Notes: generated by a model from the sequence alone, not told the origin. Positions 1 to 5,395 are shown, numbered from the stretch's first letter. The stretch: DNA of 5,563 nucleotides from Candidatus Hestiella acidicharens (GCA_015523575.1 WAJZ01000078.1:1-5563); one strand, 5' to 3'. Translations and numbers: made by a program.

Positions 1-1662
1 CTTTAGGGTAAATTCCATATTGAGCGGCGGTATTTCATCCCTGTCTATAATTAACTCAATAAGCGCTGGCCCCCTTTCCTTTATCAACTCTAAAGCTTTA
101 TCTACTTCGTCGTTATTGCTCAGGCTTATTGCCTTTATCCCCATAGACTCGCCCAACATCTTAAAGTCGGGGTTTCCAAGCAACGTCTGAAACACCCTTC
201 CGCCTTTCTGGAGTACTTGTCTGAGGTACAATACCCTATAGGAGTTATCGTTAACGACTATCACCTTAACATTAGCATTCATTCTTCTAATAGTTTCTAG
301 GTCTTGCACAACCATCATTACCTCTCCATCTCCAACAACAGATATTATATTTTTGTCTGGTCTTGCTTGGGAAGCCCCTAAGGCAGAGGGAAGTGCATAG
401 CCCATTGCCCCAAGGTTTGTGGAAGCTAGAAATGTTCCAGGAGCATAAACCTTAAGGAAATCATACGCATATATTATATGGGTGCCCTGACCTGCTGTTA
501 TTATTCTCTCCCTATCTAATGCCTTATTTAACTTATAAAAGAACATAGAAGGGTTCACTGTTTTTCCTCTTTTCTCTATCGATGACCTTAGTGCTAAGTT
601 CCATTCATTCCTCCAGGAAGCTACAAGGGAATCCCACTCATCCTTTGAAGTTGTTTTATTCTCCAATTTAGCGTTCATTTCTTTTAATGCCTTTACAGGA
701 TCCCCCTTTATTGTATCATAATATGCAGGCCTCTTCTCGACAGAAGGATCCATGCTAAAGACCATGATGTCTCCTTCCGGCATGTTCGTATATGCATAGG
801 TGCTGGTATCATCAAACTCGTTGCCAAAGACTACAAGGGCATCGCACCTTGCTAGGGCTTTATCGGCTGGCGGCGTGCCGCCGCCAAAACCAACCCTGCC
901 TAAACACCTTGGATTGCCCTCGGCACATGCACCTCTACCGTTGCCGCTTGTGACTATATAAGCGCCCACCTTTTCTGCTAGTGCCATTAGTTCTTCTTGC
1001 TTAAACAGTGGCGAGTAGGCCAGTTCCCCGCTAGCCAGTATTAATGGCCTTTCAGAGGTTTTTAATAAGTCTATTGCATCTTTAACCCCTTCTCTTTCTA
1101 CTTCACCTTCTTTAGGTCGGCTCGCTATGTTTGAGAAGTAGCTTTTGTCAACGTTAACTTCACTTTTCCATAGGTCTTCGCTCACCTCTATTACTATAGG
1201 CCCAAGTGGCGGTTCAAGTATTGATTCCAAGGTATTATGTAACATTTCAGGCGCTTCATCTGGCCTATCTATTAACGCATATCCTTTAACAAGGCCATCA
1301 GAGATGCTTTTTTGATTTACCTCAAGCCAGGCGTCACTACCCCTAAGCCTTCTCCTCACACCCCCACTAATCATTATGAGTGGTATTCTATCCTTGCTTG
1401 ATATCCCTAGACCGATAAGCCCATTTAAGAAGCCAGGACCTGCGTGAACTACTGAGGCGGCAAGCCTCCTACTTGTCCTATAAACAGCATCTGCCGCCGA
1501 AACGGCAACTTGCTCATGCCTTACTGTTACGACTTTTAGCTCAGGTTTATCGTAAAGCGTGTCAAAGAAGTCTACTACGGAGGTGCCTATTATGCCAAAT
1601 ATTAATCCCACGCCTAGTCTCTTGAGCGTTTCAGCTATTAATGAGGCTATAGACAATTTCAT
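1..1662 (-). CDS. ThDP-dependent enzyme of the acetolactate synthase / 2-oxoacid decarboxylase superfamily (3' end beyond window)
   Basis: Reading the minus strand from the ATG at 1662-1660 gives 554 codons without a stop to the window edge, so only the extreme C-terminus should be missing (family length is about 550-600). The three-domain ThDP fold is visible. The N-terminal Pyr domain has a LAETLK-RLGV start and RHEQVA, where Glu50 is the cofactor-activating glutamate. A central domain spans about 190-330. The C-terminal PP domain has NLGAMGYALPSALGA (416-430) and GDG at 444-446. The second Asn of the usual NN metal motif is Asp472 (VNDNS), as I recall for catabolic acetolactate synthases. 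Glu50 argues against glyoxylate carboligase, which lacks it. Family members make acetolactate or decarboxylate 2-oxo acids such as sulfopyruvate, phosphonopyruvate or benzoylformate; the substrate here is unknown. The gene follows the D-2-hydroxyacid dehydrogenase by 10 bases and is probably co-transcribed. No small regulatory subunit gene is seen in the window. The superfamily is very secure; the exact reaction is not. Confidence 0.93.
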   Translation of the reverse strand, partial: MKLSIASLIAETLKRLGVGLIFGIIGTSVVDFFDTLYDKPELKVVTVRHEQVAVSAADAVYRTSRRLAASVVHAGPGFLNGLIGLGISSKDRIPLIMISGGVRRRLRGSDAWLEVNQKSISDGLVKGYALIDRPDEAPEMLHNTLESILEPPLGPIVIEVSEDLWKSEVNVDKSYFSNIASRPKEGEVEREGVKDAIDLLKTSERPLILASGELAYSPLFKQEELMALAEKVGAYIVTSGNGRGACAEGNPRCLGRVGFGGGTPPADKALARCDALVVFGNEFDDTSTYAYTNMPEGDIMVFSMDPSVEKRPAYYDTIKGDPVKALKEMNAKLENKTTSKDEWDSLVASWRNEWNLALRSSIEKRGKTVNPSMFFYKLNKALDRERIITAGQGTHIIYAYDFLKVYAPGTFLASTNLGAMGYALPSALGASQARPDKNIISVVGDGEVMMVVQDLETIRRMNANVKVIVVNDNSYRVLYLRQVLQKGGRVFQTLLGNPDFKMLGESMGIKAISLSNNDEVDKALELIKERGPALIELIIDRDEIPPLNMEFTLK

Positions 1663-1669
1663 AAAACCA

Positions 1670-1674
1670 CACCT
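1670..1674 (-). promoter_or_regulatory. Ribosome binding site of the ThDP enzyme, overlapping the upstream stop codon
   Basis: On the minus strand AGGTG (1674-1670) lies 7 bases before the ATG at 1662 and shares two bases with the TAG stop of the dehydrogenase gene (1675-1673). It matches part of the archaeal GGAGGTGAT consensus. It supports this ATG as the start and suggests translational coupling. The match is short. Confidence 0.45.
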
Positions 1675-2713
1675 AACCTACCCTGTTTACTATAGCTTCT
1701 GGCTTCTCTCCGGTAAGAACCCTAACAACGTTACTAATGCTATGCTCTATTATCCTTGCTCTAGCGTCTGTGTTCGCACCAGCGATGTGTGGCGTTACGA
1801 TTACATTATAGTTCCCGCTCCTAGCAAGCTCTAATAAGGGATGGTCCTTTGAAGGCGGTTCATTACTATATACATCAACTGCAACCCCTGCTATCCGTCC
1901 TTCTTTTATAGCATTTGCGAGCGCGTTTTCGTCAACAAGCTCCCATCTAGAGGGGTTAATGAAGATCGCACCTGGTTTAAAAGATCTCAACTCCTTTTCG
2001 GAAAACATGCCCCTAGTCTCTTCCGTTAATGGGGTATGTACGCTCACAACGTCACTTGACCTTAGTAGCCTTGGTAGGCGGGAAAAGGTAACGTTAAGGT
2101 TCTTTTCTTCTTCCTCCGAAAGCCTTTTTATGTCGTAGTATAACAGCCTCGTGCCGAAGGCACCTACCCTCTTCGCAACTTCCCTTCCTATCCTCCCGAA
2201 CCCAACTAATCCCCAAGTTTTTCCATAAAGGTCGTATGTACCTAAATCCATGAGCTTCCATTGAGGCCACTCCCCCTCAGAAGTTGCCTTGTTGGCGTAA
2301 GTCAACCTCTTTAGCAATGCTAGCGCAGCCATTATAGTATATTCGGCAACACTAATGGAATTTGACCTTCCTGCATTTGACACAGGAATGCCCATCTCAG
2401 AGCAAGCATTTATATCAATGTGATCAAAACCCGTGCTTGGTTGTTGTATCAACTTAACTTTTTTCATAGCTCTGCACAATTCCTTGTCTATTTTCATTTG
2501 AAAGGAATAATCCCCAATAACTATGTCAGCATTTTCCAACACCTTCACGATTTCTTCTCTTTTCATGTTAAAGACTGATATGACCTCAAGGTCTAGGTTT
2601 AACTTTTCTTTGTATGGAGCAAATAGGCTTTCAATAAAGGAAGCCGGAAGAGGGCTCATAGAAACAATGATCCTTTTGCTTTCCACTCTTATCACCAAAT
2701 ATATCTTTTCCAC
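1673..2713 (-). CDS. NAD-dependent D-2-hydroxyacid dehydrogenase (phosphoglycerate/lactate/glyoxylate reductase family)
   Basis: The 346-residue product is a complete D-isomer-specific 2-hydroxyacid dehydrogenase, interconverting a D-2-hydroxy acid and a 2-oxo acid with NAD(H). The split substrate-binding domain occupies about 12-115 and 305-346, with the loop STGFDHID (93-100). The Rossmann domain has GFGRIG (171-176), and Asp194 at the end of the second strand (YYD) favours NAD over NADP. The catalytic triad is intact: Arg256 (NPSR), Glu285 (SNEPP) and His309 (TPHIAG). Oddly, the Gly that usually follows the catalytic Arg is Trp257. The substrate is not readable; glycerate, 3-phosphoglycerate, glyoxylate and lactate enzymes share these motifs. 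The given start is the GTG at 2713. A second GTG at 2686 (codon 10) has the better ribosome site and fits the domain start, which would give 337 residues. It is the first gene of a two-gene operon with the ThDP enzyme. Confidence 0.95.
   Translation of the reverse strand: MEKIYLVIRVESKRIIVSMSPLPASFIESLFAPYKEKLNLDLEVISVFNMKREEIVKVLENADIVIGDYSFQMKIDKELCRAMKKVKLIQQPSTGFDHIDINACSEMGIPVSNAGRSNSISVAEYTIMAALALLKRLTYANKATSEGEWPQWKLMDLGTYDLYGKTWGLVGFGRIGREVAKRVGAFGTRLLYYDIKRLSEEEEKNLNVTFSRLPRLLRSSDVVSVHTPLTEETRGMFSEKELRSFKPGAIFINPSRWELVDENALANAIKEGRIAGVAVDVYSNEPPSKDHPLLELARSGNYNVIVTPHIAGANTDARARIIEHSISNVVRVLTGEKPEAIVNRVG
2691..2696 (-). promoter_or_regulatory. Shine-Dalgarno site favouring an internal GTG start of the dehydrogenase
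   Basis: GGTGAT on the minus strand (2696-2691) is a perfect complement to part of the archaeal 16S 3' end and sits 4 bases before the GTG at 2686-2684. The upstream GTG at 2713 has no such site. This suggests that translation starts at codon 10, unless the transcript is leaderless from 2713. Confidence 0.5.
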
Positions 2714-2736
2714 GCTAGAATTAATATGTTAGTGTG

Positions 2737-2743
2737 TTTATAA
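2737..2743 (-). promoter_or_regulatory. TATA box candidate for the dehydrogenase-ThDP operon
   Basis: TTATAAA on the minus strand (2743-2737) resembles the archaeal TATA element. Its centre is about 26 bases upstream of 2714, which would start the transcript almost exactly at the GTG at 2713. A leaderless message is therefore possible, as is a short leader ahead of the GTG at 2686. This is inferred from spacing alone. Confidence 0.4.
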
Positions 2744-2786
2744 TATTATTCTTAAAGAAATTCTAGGTGAGGCTTAAAAATTATAG

Positions 2787-2796
2787 CTTATATTTT
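2787..2796 (+). promoter_or_regulatory. TATA box candidate for the nfeD-like gene
   Basis: CTTATATTTT lies about 35 bases upstream of the ATG at 2826 and predicts transcription starting near 2815-2820, giving a leader of roughly ten bases or less. A second AT-rich stretch at 2774-2785 is an alternative. The divergent operon's TATA candidate is about 45 bases away on the other strand. Confidence 0.4.
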
Positions 2797-2816
2797 TTCG
2801 AACAACAAATATTTAT

Positions 2817-2821
2817 GGGAG
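2817..2821 (+). promoter_or_regulatory. Ribosome binding site of the nfeD-like gene
   Basis: GGGAG ends 4 bases before the ATG at 2826 and supports that start. It lies inside a three-codon upstream reading frame (ATG at 2815, stop TAA at 2824-2826) whose stop overlaps the main start as TAATG. Confidence 0.55.
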
Positions 2822-2825
2822 AGTA

Positions 2826-4103
2826 ATGGATAAAAAGAAAGTAGTAGCTGTATTACTTTCAATTGCTGCAGTAACAACGTTAGCGTTTATAGCTACAGTA
2901 CAGCACGCAGCATCTAGCAAAAGGCCTATCATTATAGTAGAATTTAACGACCCAGTTAACGTGGGCTCTTCTGACATGATGGTTAGAGCGCTAGCTGTCG
3001 CCAAGGCATATGATGCAAGGGCAATAGTGATTGTTATGAATACCCCAGGGGGATACCTATCTGATATGGTAAAGATTATAAATGTTATAGGGGATGCAAA
3101 CAAGTCTGGAATAGCTACCTATACCTTTGTACCACCAAACAGCTTGGCGGCATCGGCTGGAAGCTATATAGCAATGGCTACTAACGGGATAATTATGGGG
3201 GATGGATCCGAGATAGGACCCTCAACTCCCATAGTTGTTGGGGGTACGCCATTAGAGCAAAACCATACCGAGGACGCTATGATAAGCCTTATGGAGAGCC
3301 TAGCCCAGGAATGGGGAAGGAACGTTACCGCAGCAAAGGATATGGTCCTCTATGATATGGCGTTCACAGCAAAGCAGGCCTACGAATACCACTTGATAGA
3401 TGGTATATCAAATAGCATGGAACAGGCACTAAGCTTTTGGAACCTAAGCAACGCTCCTGAAGTAACTATCAAAGAAAATGTATATGAGCAGCTCTTGAGT
3501 GTTTTAAGTAATTCGGTTCTCGATGGTATTTTAATGACTCTAGGGATTTTGGCTATTCTTTTAGATATATACCACCCAACAATAATATTAACCATTTTTG
3601 GGATATTGGCAATAATAGCCGGCCTCGTTGGGGCAGAAGTAATAAATGCCTCTATCCTTGGCATCTCCTTGATAGTTATTGGTTCTGCAATAATGTTTTC
3701 CGAGCTCAAGCTGGGCCACGGTTTTTCTTTAATGGTAGGAGTAATAATAGCTGCTGTTGGTGTCTACCTGCTGAGCCAAGGGATACCATATATCTCTAGT
3801 GGTGTACCTAATGGATACACAACTCAATTAGAGGTAGTAGGCCTCGGCTCTGTAGGTATATTAGCTGGTTTATATGTAAGGTGGATCGCTGCTCCAATGA
3901 GGAAGAAGAAAAAGCTAGCCGGTCCAGAGTCGTTAATAGGCAAGAAAGGGGTTGTAGTGGCACCTTTAAGGCCTGTGGGAGAGGTAAGGGTAGAGGGTAT
4001 CATATGGAGAGCTATATGTAGCTCTTGCACAGCAGAGGTAAATGATATAGTAGAGGTAGTTGCTATTGAGGGCATTAAGCTAATAGTTAAGAAGGTAACG
4101 TAA
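2826..4103 (+). CDS. NfeD / STOPP-type membrane ClpP-class serine protease homologue, full-length form
   Basis: This 425-residue protein has the layout of long NfeD proteins such as Pyrococcus PH1510. Residues 1-29 form a signal peptide or N-terminal membrane anchor, and about 33-205 a ClpP/SppA-like crotonase-fold domain lying outside the membrane. Four to five hydrophobic helices lie between 230 and 355, followed by a basic patch (MRKKKK, 358-363) and a C-terminal NfeD OB-fold domain at about 366-425. The oxyanion segment NTPGG (72-76) and nucleophile Ser110 in LAASAGSY are present. PH1510 uses a Ser-Lys dyad and cleaves the C-terminal hydrophobic segment of its partner stomatin. Here no Lys occurs between residues 93 and 171, and the expected Lys position holds Asn146 or His147, so classical activity is doubtful. 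The OB domain carries an unusual CSSC (398-401). The downstream slipin fits the known pairing, although 332 bases separate them. Confidence 0.95.
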   Translation: MDKKKVVAVLLSIAAVTTLAFIATVQHAASSKRPIIIVEFNDPVNVGSSDMMVRALAVAKAYDARAIVIVMNTPGGYLSDMVKIINVIGDANKSGIATYTFVPPNSLAASAGSYIAMATNGIIMGDGSEIGPSTPIVVGGTPLEQNHTEDAMISLMESLAQEWGRNVTAAKDMVLYDMAFTAKQAYEYHLIDGISNSMEQALSFWNLSNAPEVTIKENVYEQLLSVLSNSVLDGILMTLGILAILLDIYHPTIILTIFGILAIIAGLVGAEVINASILGISLIVIGSAIMFSELKLGHGFSLMVGVIIAAVGVYLLSQGIPYISSGVPNGYTTQLEVVGLGSVGILAGLYVRWIAAPMRKKKKLAGPESLIGKKGVVVAPLRPVGEVRVEGIIWRAICSSCTAEVNDIVEVVAIEGIKLIVKKVT

Positions 4104-4223
4104 GACAAAGGCATTGAGCTATGGTGCCATTTTAGTTTATAGACCTTTTAAGGCTTCTGTGAGTTTCTTGCCTTTAGGGCTATGAGGTTTTGTTGATGCA
4201 ACATACTTAATAGACTTTAATTG

Positions 4224-4232
4224 CTTATAAAA
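4224..4232 (+). promoter_or_regulatory. TATA box candidate for a small leaderless transcript
   Basis: CTTATAAAA is a good archaeal TATA match. Its centre (about 4228) lies 27 bases before the ATG at 4255, the spacing expected when transcription starts on the start codon itself. It could equally drive a noncoding RNA containing the hairpin's 3' arm. Confidence 0.4.
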
Positions 4233-4302
4233 TCATAGTGACACCTAGTTCTCAATGTCTGCTCCTAGGCAGACATTAGGGGAAACTAAGGAAAACTATG
4301 AT
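4232..4302 (+). repeat. Long imperfect inverted repeat / stem-loop
   Basis: Three nested helices pair across 71 bases. The outer arm ATCATAG (4232-4238) pairs with CTATGAT (4296-4302). The middle arm CCTAGTT (4244-4250) pairs with AACTAAGG (4284-4291, one bulged A). The inner arm AATGTCTGC (4254-4262) pairs perfectly with GCAGACATT (4269-4277) around a six-base loop. Three further pairs are possible from CTC at 4251-4253. About 23 pairs form in total, far beyond a typical archaeal termination signal. It may be a structured RNA, a regulatory element or a small mobile-element relic. No target duplication is evident at its edges. Confidence 0.7.
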
Positions 4303-4344
4303 GAATTGAAGCTGTGGAGGCCTGAAAAGGCCATAGGCGAATAA
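4255..4344 (+). CDS. Possible 29-residue small protein, leaderless start
   Basis: The ATG at 4255 opens 29 codons ending in TAA (4342-4344). The peptide begins MSAPRQTLGE, ends RPEKAIGE and is charged and hydrophilic, with a central NYDELKLW segment and no membrane or signal features. Its codons match the local style: both Arg are AGG, all three Lys AAG, the Ile ATA. There is no ribosome site, but a TATA candidate 27 bases upstream fits leaderless transcription. Against it, a 29-codon open frame can arise by chance, and the start of the frame overlaps a strong hairpin that could be the real feature. I recognise no family. Confidence 0.3.
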   Translation: MSAPRQTLGETKENYDELKLWRPEKAIGE

Positions 4345-4367
4345 GGTTCATATGAGATAATAAGGTT
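4340..4367 (+). repeat. Direct repeat AATAAGGTT upstream of the slipin promoter
   Basis: Two identical nine-base copies lie at 4340-4348 and 4359-4367, 19 bases apart start to start, about 25 to 50 bases upstream of the slipin TATA candidate. They could be a regulator binding site spanning roughly two helical turns; chance is also possible in AT-rich DNA. Confidence 0.35.
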
Positions 4368-4390
4368 GTCATACAGTAGCTTTATCTATG

Positions 4391-4399
4391 TTTTTTAAG
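4391..4399 (+). promoter_or_regulatory. TATA box candidate for the slipin gene
   Basis: TTTTTTAAG centred near 4395 predicts a transcript start around 4421 and a leader of about 15 bases containing the GAGGGG ribosome site. A second AT-rich element at 4401-4410 would instead predict an almost leaderless message. Either implies transcription independent of nfeD. Confidence 0.4.
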
Positions 4400-4419
4400 C
4401 ATTAATTAAACAAAAAGAA

Positions 4420-4425
4420 GAGGGG
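4420..4425 (+). promoter_or_regulatory. Ribosome binding site of the slipin gene
   Basis: GAGGGG ends 10 bases before the GTG at 4436; GAAGG at 4428-4432 is a closer but weaker alternative. The reading frame has a TAA at 4403-4405 and no other start codon before 4436, so this GTG is the earliest possible start. Confidence 0.45.
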
Positions 4426-4435
4426 TAGAAGGCAA

Positions 4436-5257
4436 GTGTTCATATTATTGGGTATTGAAGTATTTATTGGGTTGATAGTTGCACTTATTCTCCTTAGTGG
4501 AATTAAGGTCGTTAGTGAATGGGAAAGATTGCCAGTACTTATATTGGGCAGGTTTAAGGGTTTGAAAGGTCCTGGGATTGTCTATGTCGTTCCATTCATA
4601 AGCAAGATGCCATTTAGGATTTCAACAAGGCTACAAGCGATGGCGTTTAGGACTGAGCAGACCCTAACTAAGGATAACGTACCGGTTATAGTTGATGCTG
4701 TTATGTACTACCAACCTGTAGACCTTGAAAAAGTGGTCTTATCTGTTGAAGATTACAATATAACGACTCAACTAGCGGCAGAGACAACTTTAAGGGAGGT
4801 TATAGGCCAAACGCTACTAGACGAGCTATTGGCTGAGAGGGATAAGGTTGCCTCATTAGCTAGGAATATAATAGATAGCAAGACGGAAACCTGGGGGGTG
4901 AAGGTAACCGCTGTTGAGATAAGGAACGTTGAGATACCACATGATTTAGTAGAGGCGATGTCAAGACAAGCACAGGCAGAGAGGGAAAGAAGGGCAAGGA
5001 TAACGCTTGCAGAGGCTGAATTCCAAGCCGCCCAAAAAATGGTAGAGGCTGCTGCTCTGTATAAAAACAATGATGAAGCATTCATGTTAAGGTGGATGAA
5101 CATGATATATGAGTTGGGAATGGAAGGTAAGAGTACCTTGATGCTCCTCCCAGTGAACTTACCAGCAGCTGGTCCTCTCTCTTCACCAGCTATGAACGTC
5201 TTCTCATTAGAGAAGCTTAAGGAAATTTCGAGGTCTAAGGAAAGTAAAGAATCATAA
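4436..5257 (+). CDS. Stomatin-like SPFH/Band 7 protein (slipin)
   Basis: The 273-residue protein is a prokaryotic slipin, close in length to the Pyrococcus stomatin PH1511 (about 266). It has one N-terminal membrane segment (about 2-22). The SPFH/Band 7 domain (about 24-175) carries the typical GLKGPGIVYVVPF stretch (42-54), a TKDNVPVIVDAVMYYQ strand pair (78-93), and TTLREVIGQTLLDELLAERD (117-136). A short charged coiled coil rich in Ala, Glu and Arg follows (about 175-210). Slipins oligomerise on the membrane and scaffold partner proteins. The hydrophobic segment STLMLLPVNLP (233-243) near the C-terminus resembles the site at which PH1510 cleaves PH1511. It starts at GTG 4436 with its own promoter signals. 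The gene ends three bases before a T-run that may serve both as its terminator and as the tRNA promoter element. Confidence 0.96.
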   Translation: MFILLGIEVFIGLIVALILLSGIKVVSEWERLPVLILGRFKGLKGPGIVYVVPFISKMPFRISTRLQAMAFRTEQTLTKDNVPVIVDAVMYYQPVDLEKVVLSVEDYNITTQLAAETTLREVIGQTLLDELLAERDKVASLARNIIDSKTETWGVKVTAVEIRNVEIPHDLVEAMSRQAQAERERRARITLAEAEFQAAQKMVEAAALYKNNDEAFMLRWMNMIYELGMEGKSTLMLLPVNLPAAGPLSSPAMNVFSLEKLKEISRSKESKES

Positions 5258-5259
5258 TC

Positions 5260-5267
5260 TTTTTAAA
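5260..5267 (+). promoter_or_regulatory. TATA box candidate for tRNA-Leu, overlapping the slipin terminator
   Basis: TTTTTAAA lies about 45 bases before the mature tRNA end, predicting a precursor leader of about 20 bases. TTTTAATC near 5278-5285 is an alternative giving a leader of only a few bases. The T5 run at 5260-5264 directly after the slipin stop could also end that gene's transcript. Confidence 0.4.
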
Positions 5268-5310
5268 GCAAAAAGAGATTTTAATCCTCAGCTATTATAA
5301 GATACCTTGA

Positions 5311-5395
5311 GCAGGGGTGCCCGAGCCTGGCCAAAGGGGACGGGCTCAAGACCCGTTGGCGTAGGCCTGCGTGGGTTCAAACCCCACCCCCTGCA
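5311..5395 (+). tRNA. tRNA-Leu (anticodon CAA)
   Basis: A complete class II tRNA folds here. The acceptor stem GCAGGGG (5311-5317) pairs with CCCCTGC (5388-5394), with discriminator A5395. The D arm has GG at 5329-5330. The anticodon stem ACGGG/CCCGT (5340-5344, 5352-5356) encloses loop CTCAAGA, with anticodon CAA at 5347-5349 reading UUG. A 14-base variable arm (5357-5370) forms a short GGC/GCC helix, as expected for leucine. The T arm is GTGGG-TTCAAAC-CCCAC (5371-5387). There is no intron and CCA is not encoded, so the tail must be added enzymatically. Confidence 0.97.

Larger units (their letters stand above)
4104..4435. other. Structured nfeD-slipin intergenic region
   Basis: This 332-base spacer is unusually long for a gene pair that is normally adjacent. 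It holds no large ORF. What I see, left to right: T-rich stretches at 4130-4140 that could end nfeD transcription; a Lys-rich minus-strand open stretch without a start codon (4137-4232); a TATA candidate (4224-4232); a long imperfect hairpin (4232-4302); a 29-codon plus-strand ORF (4255-4344); a GGCC stem-loop (4319-4332); two copies of AATAAGGTT; and the slipin promoter and ribosome site. Confidence 0.8.

Noticed and set aside
1559..1834. Plus-strand open frame across the dehydrogenase-ThDP junction.
   Set aside because: It overlaps two well-supported minus-strand genes and has no domain-like features.
3380..3709. Antisense open frame inside the nfeD gene, and similar ones at 2813-3103, 3824-4114 and 4768-5103.
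   Set aside because: They mirror strongly supported plus-strand genes, lack ribosome sites and have shadow-like compositions.
4298..4325. Box C/D guide RNA: a perfect C box (ATGATGA, 4298-4304) and a CTGA (4322-4325).
   Set aside because: There is no C' box or second D box at the right spacing and no terminal stem around the boxes; the C box bases are also part of the hairpin's outer arm.
4319..4332. GGCC-tgaaaa-GGCC stem-loop as a terminator.
   Set aside because: Only four pairs, no T-run after it, and archaeal termination does not rely on hairpins.
4340..4375. T-loop-like GGTTCATA suggesting a tRNA fragment or attachment site.
   Set aside because: No paired T stem or acceptor sequence, and no match to the tRNA-Leu 3' end.
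5295..5300. TTATAA as the tRNA TATA box.
   Set aside because: It is only about 13 bases from the mature tRNA 5' end, which would place transcription start inside the tRNA.
5311..5395. tRNA-Leu as an integration site for a mobile element.
   Set aside because: No duplicated tRNA 3' end, integrase or foreign-looking segment is visible in the window.
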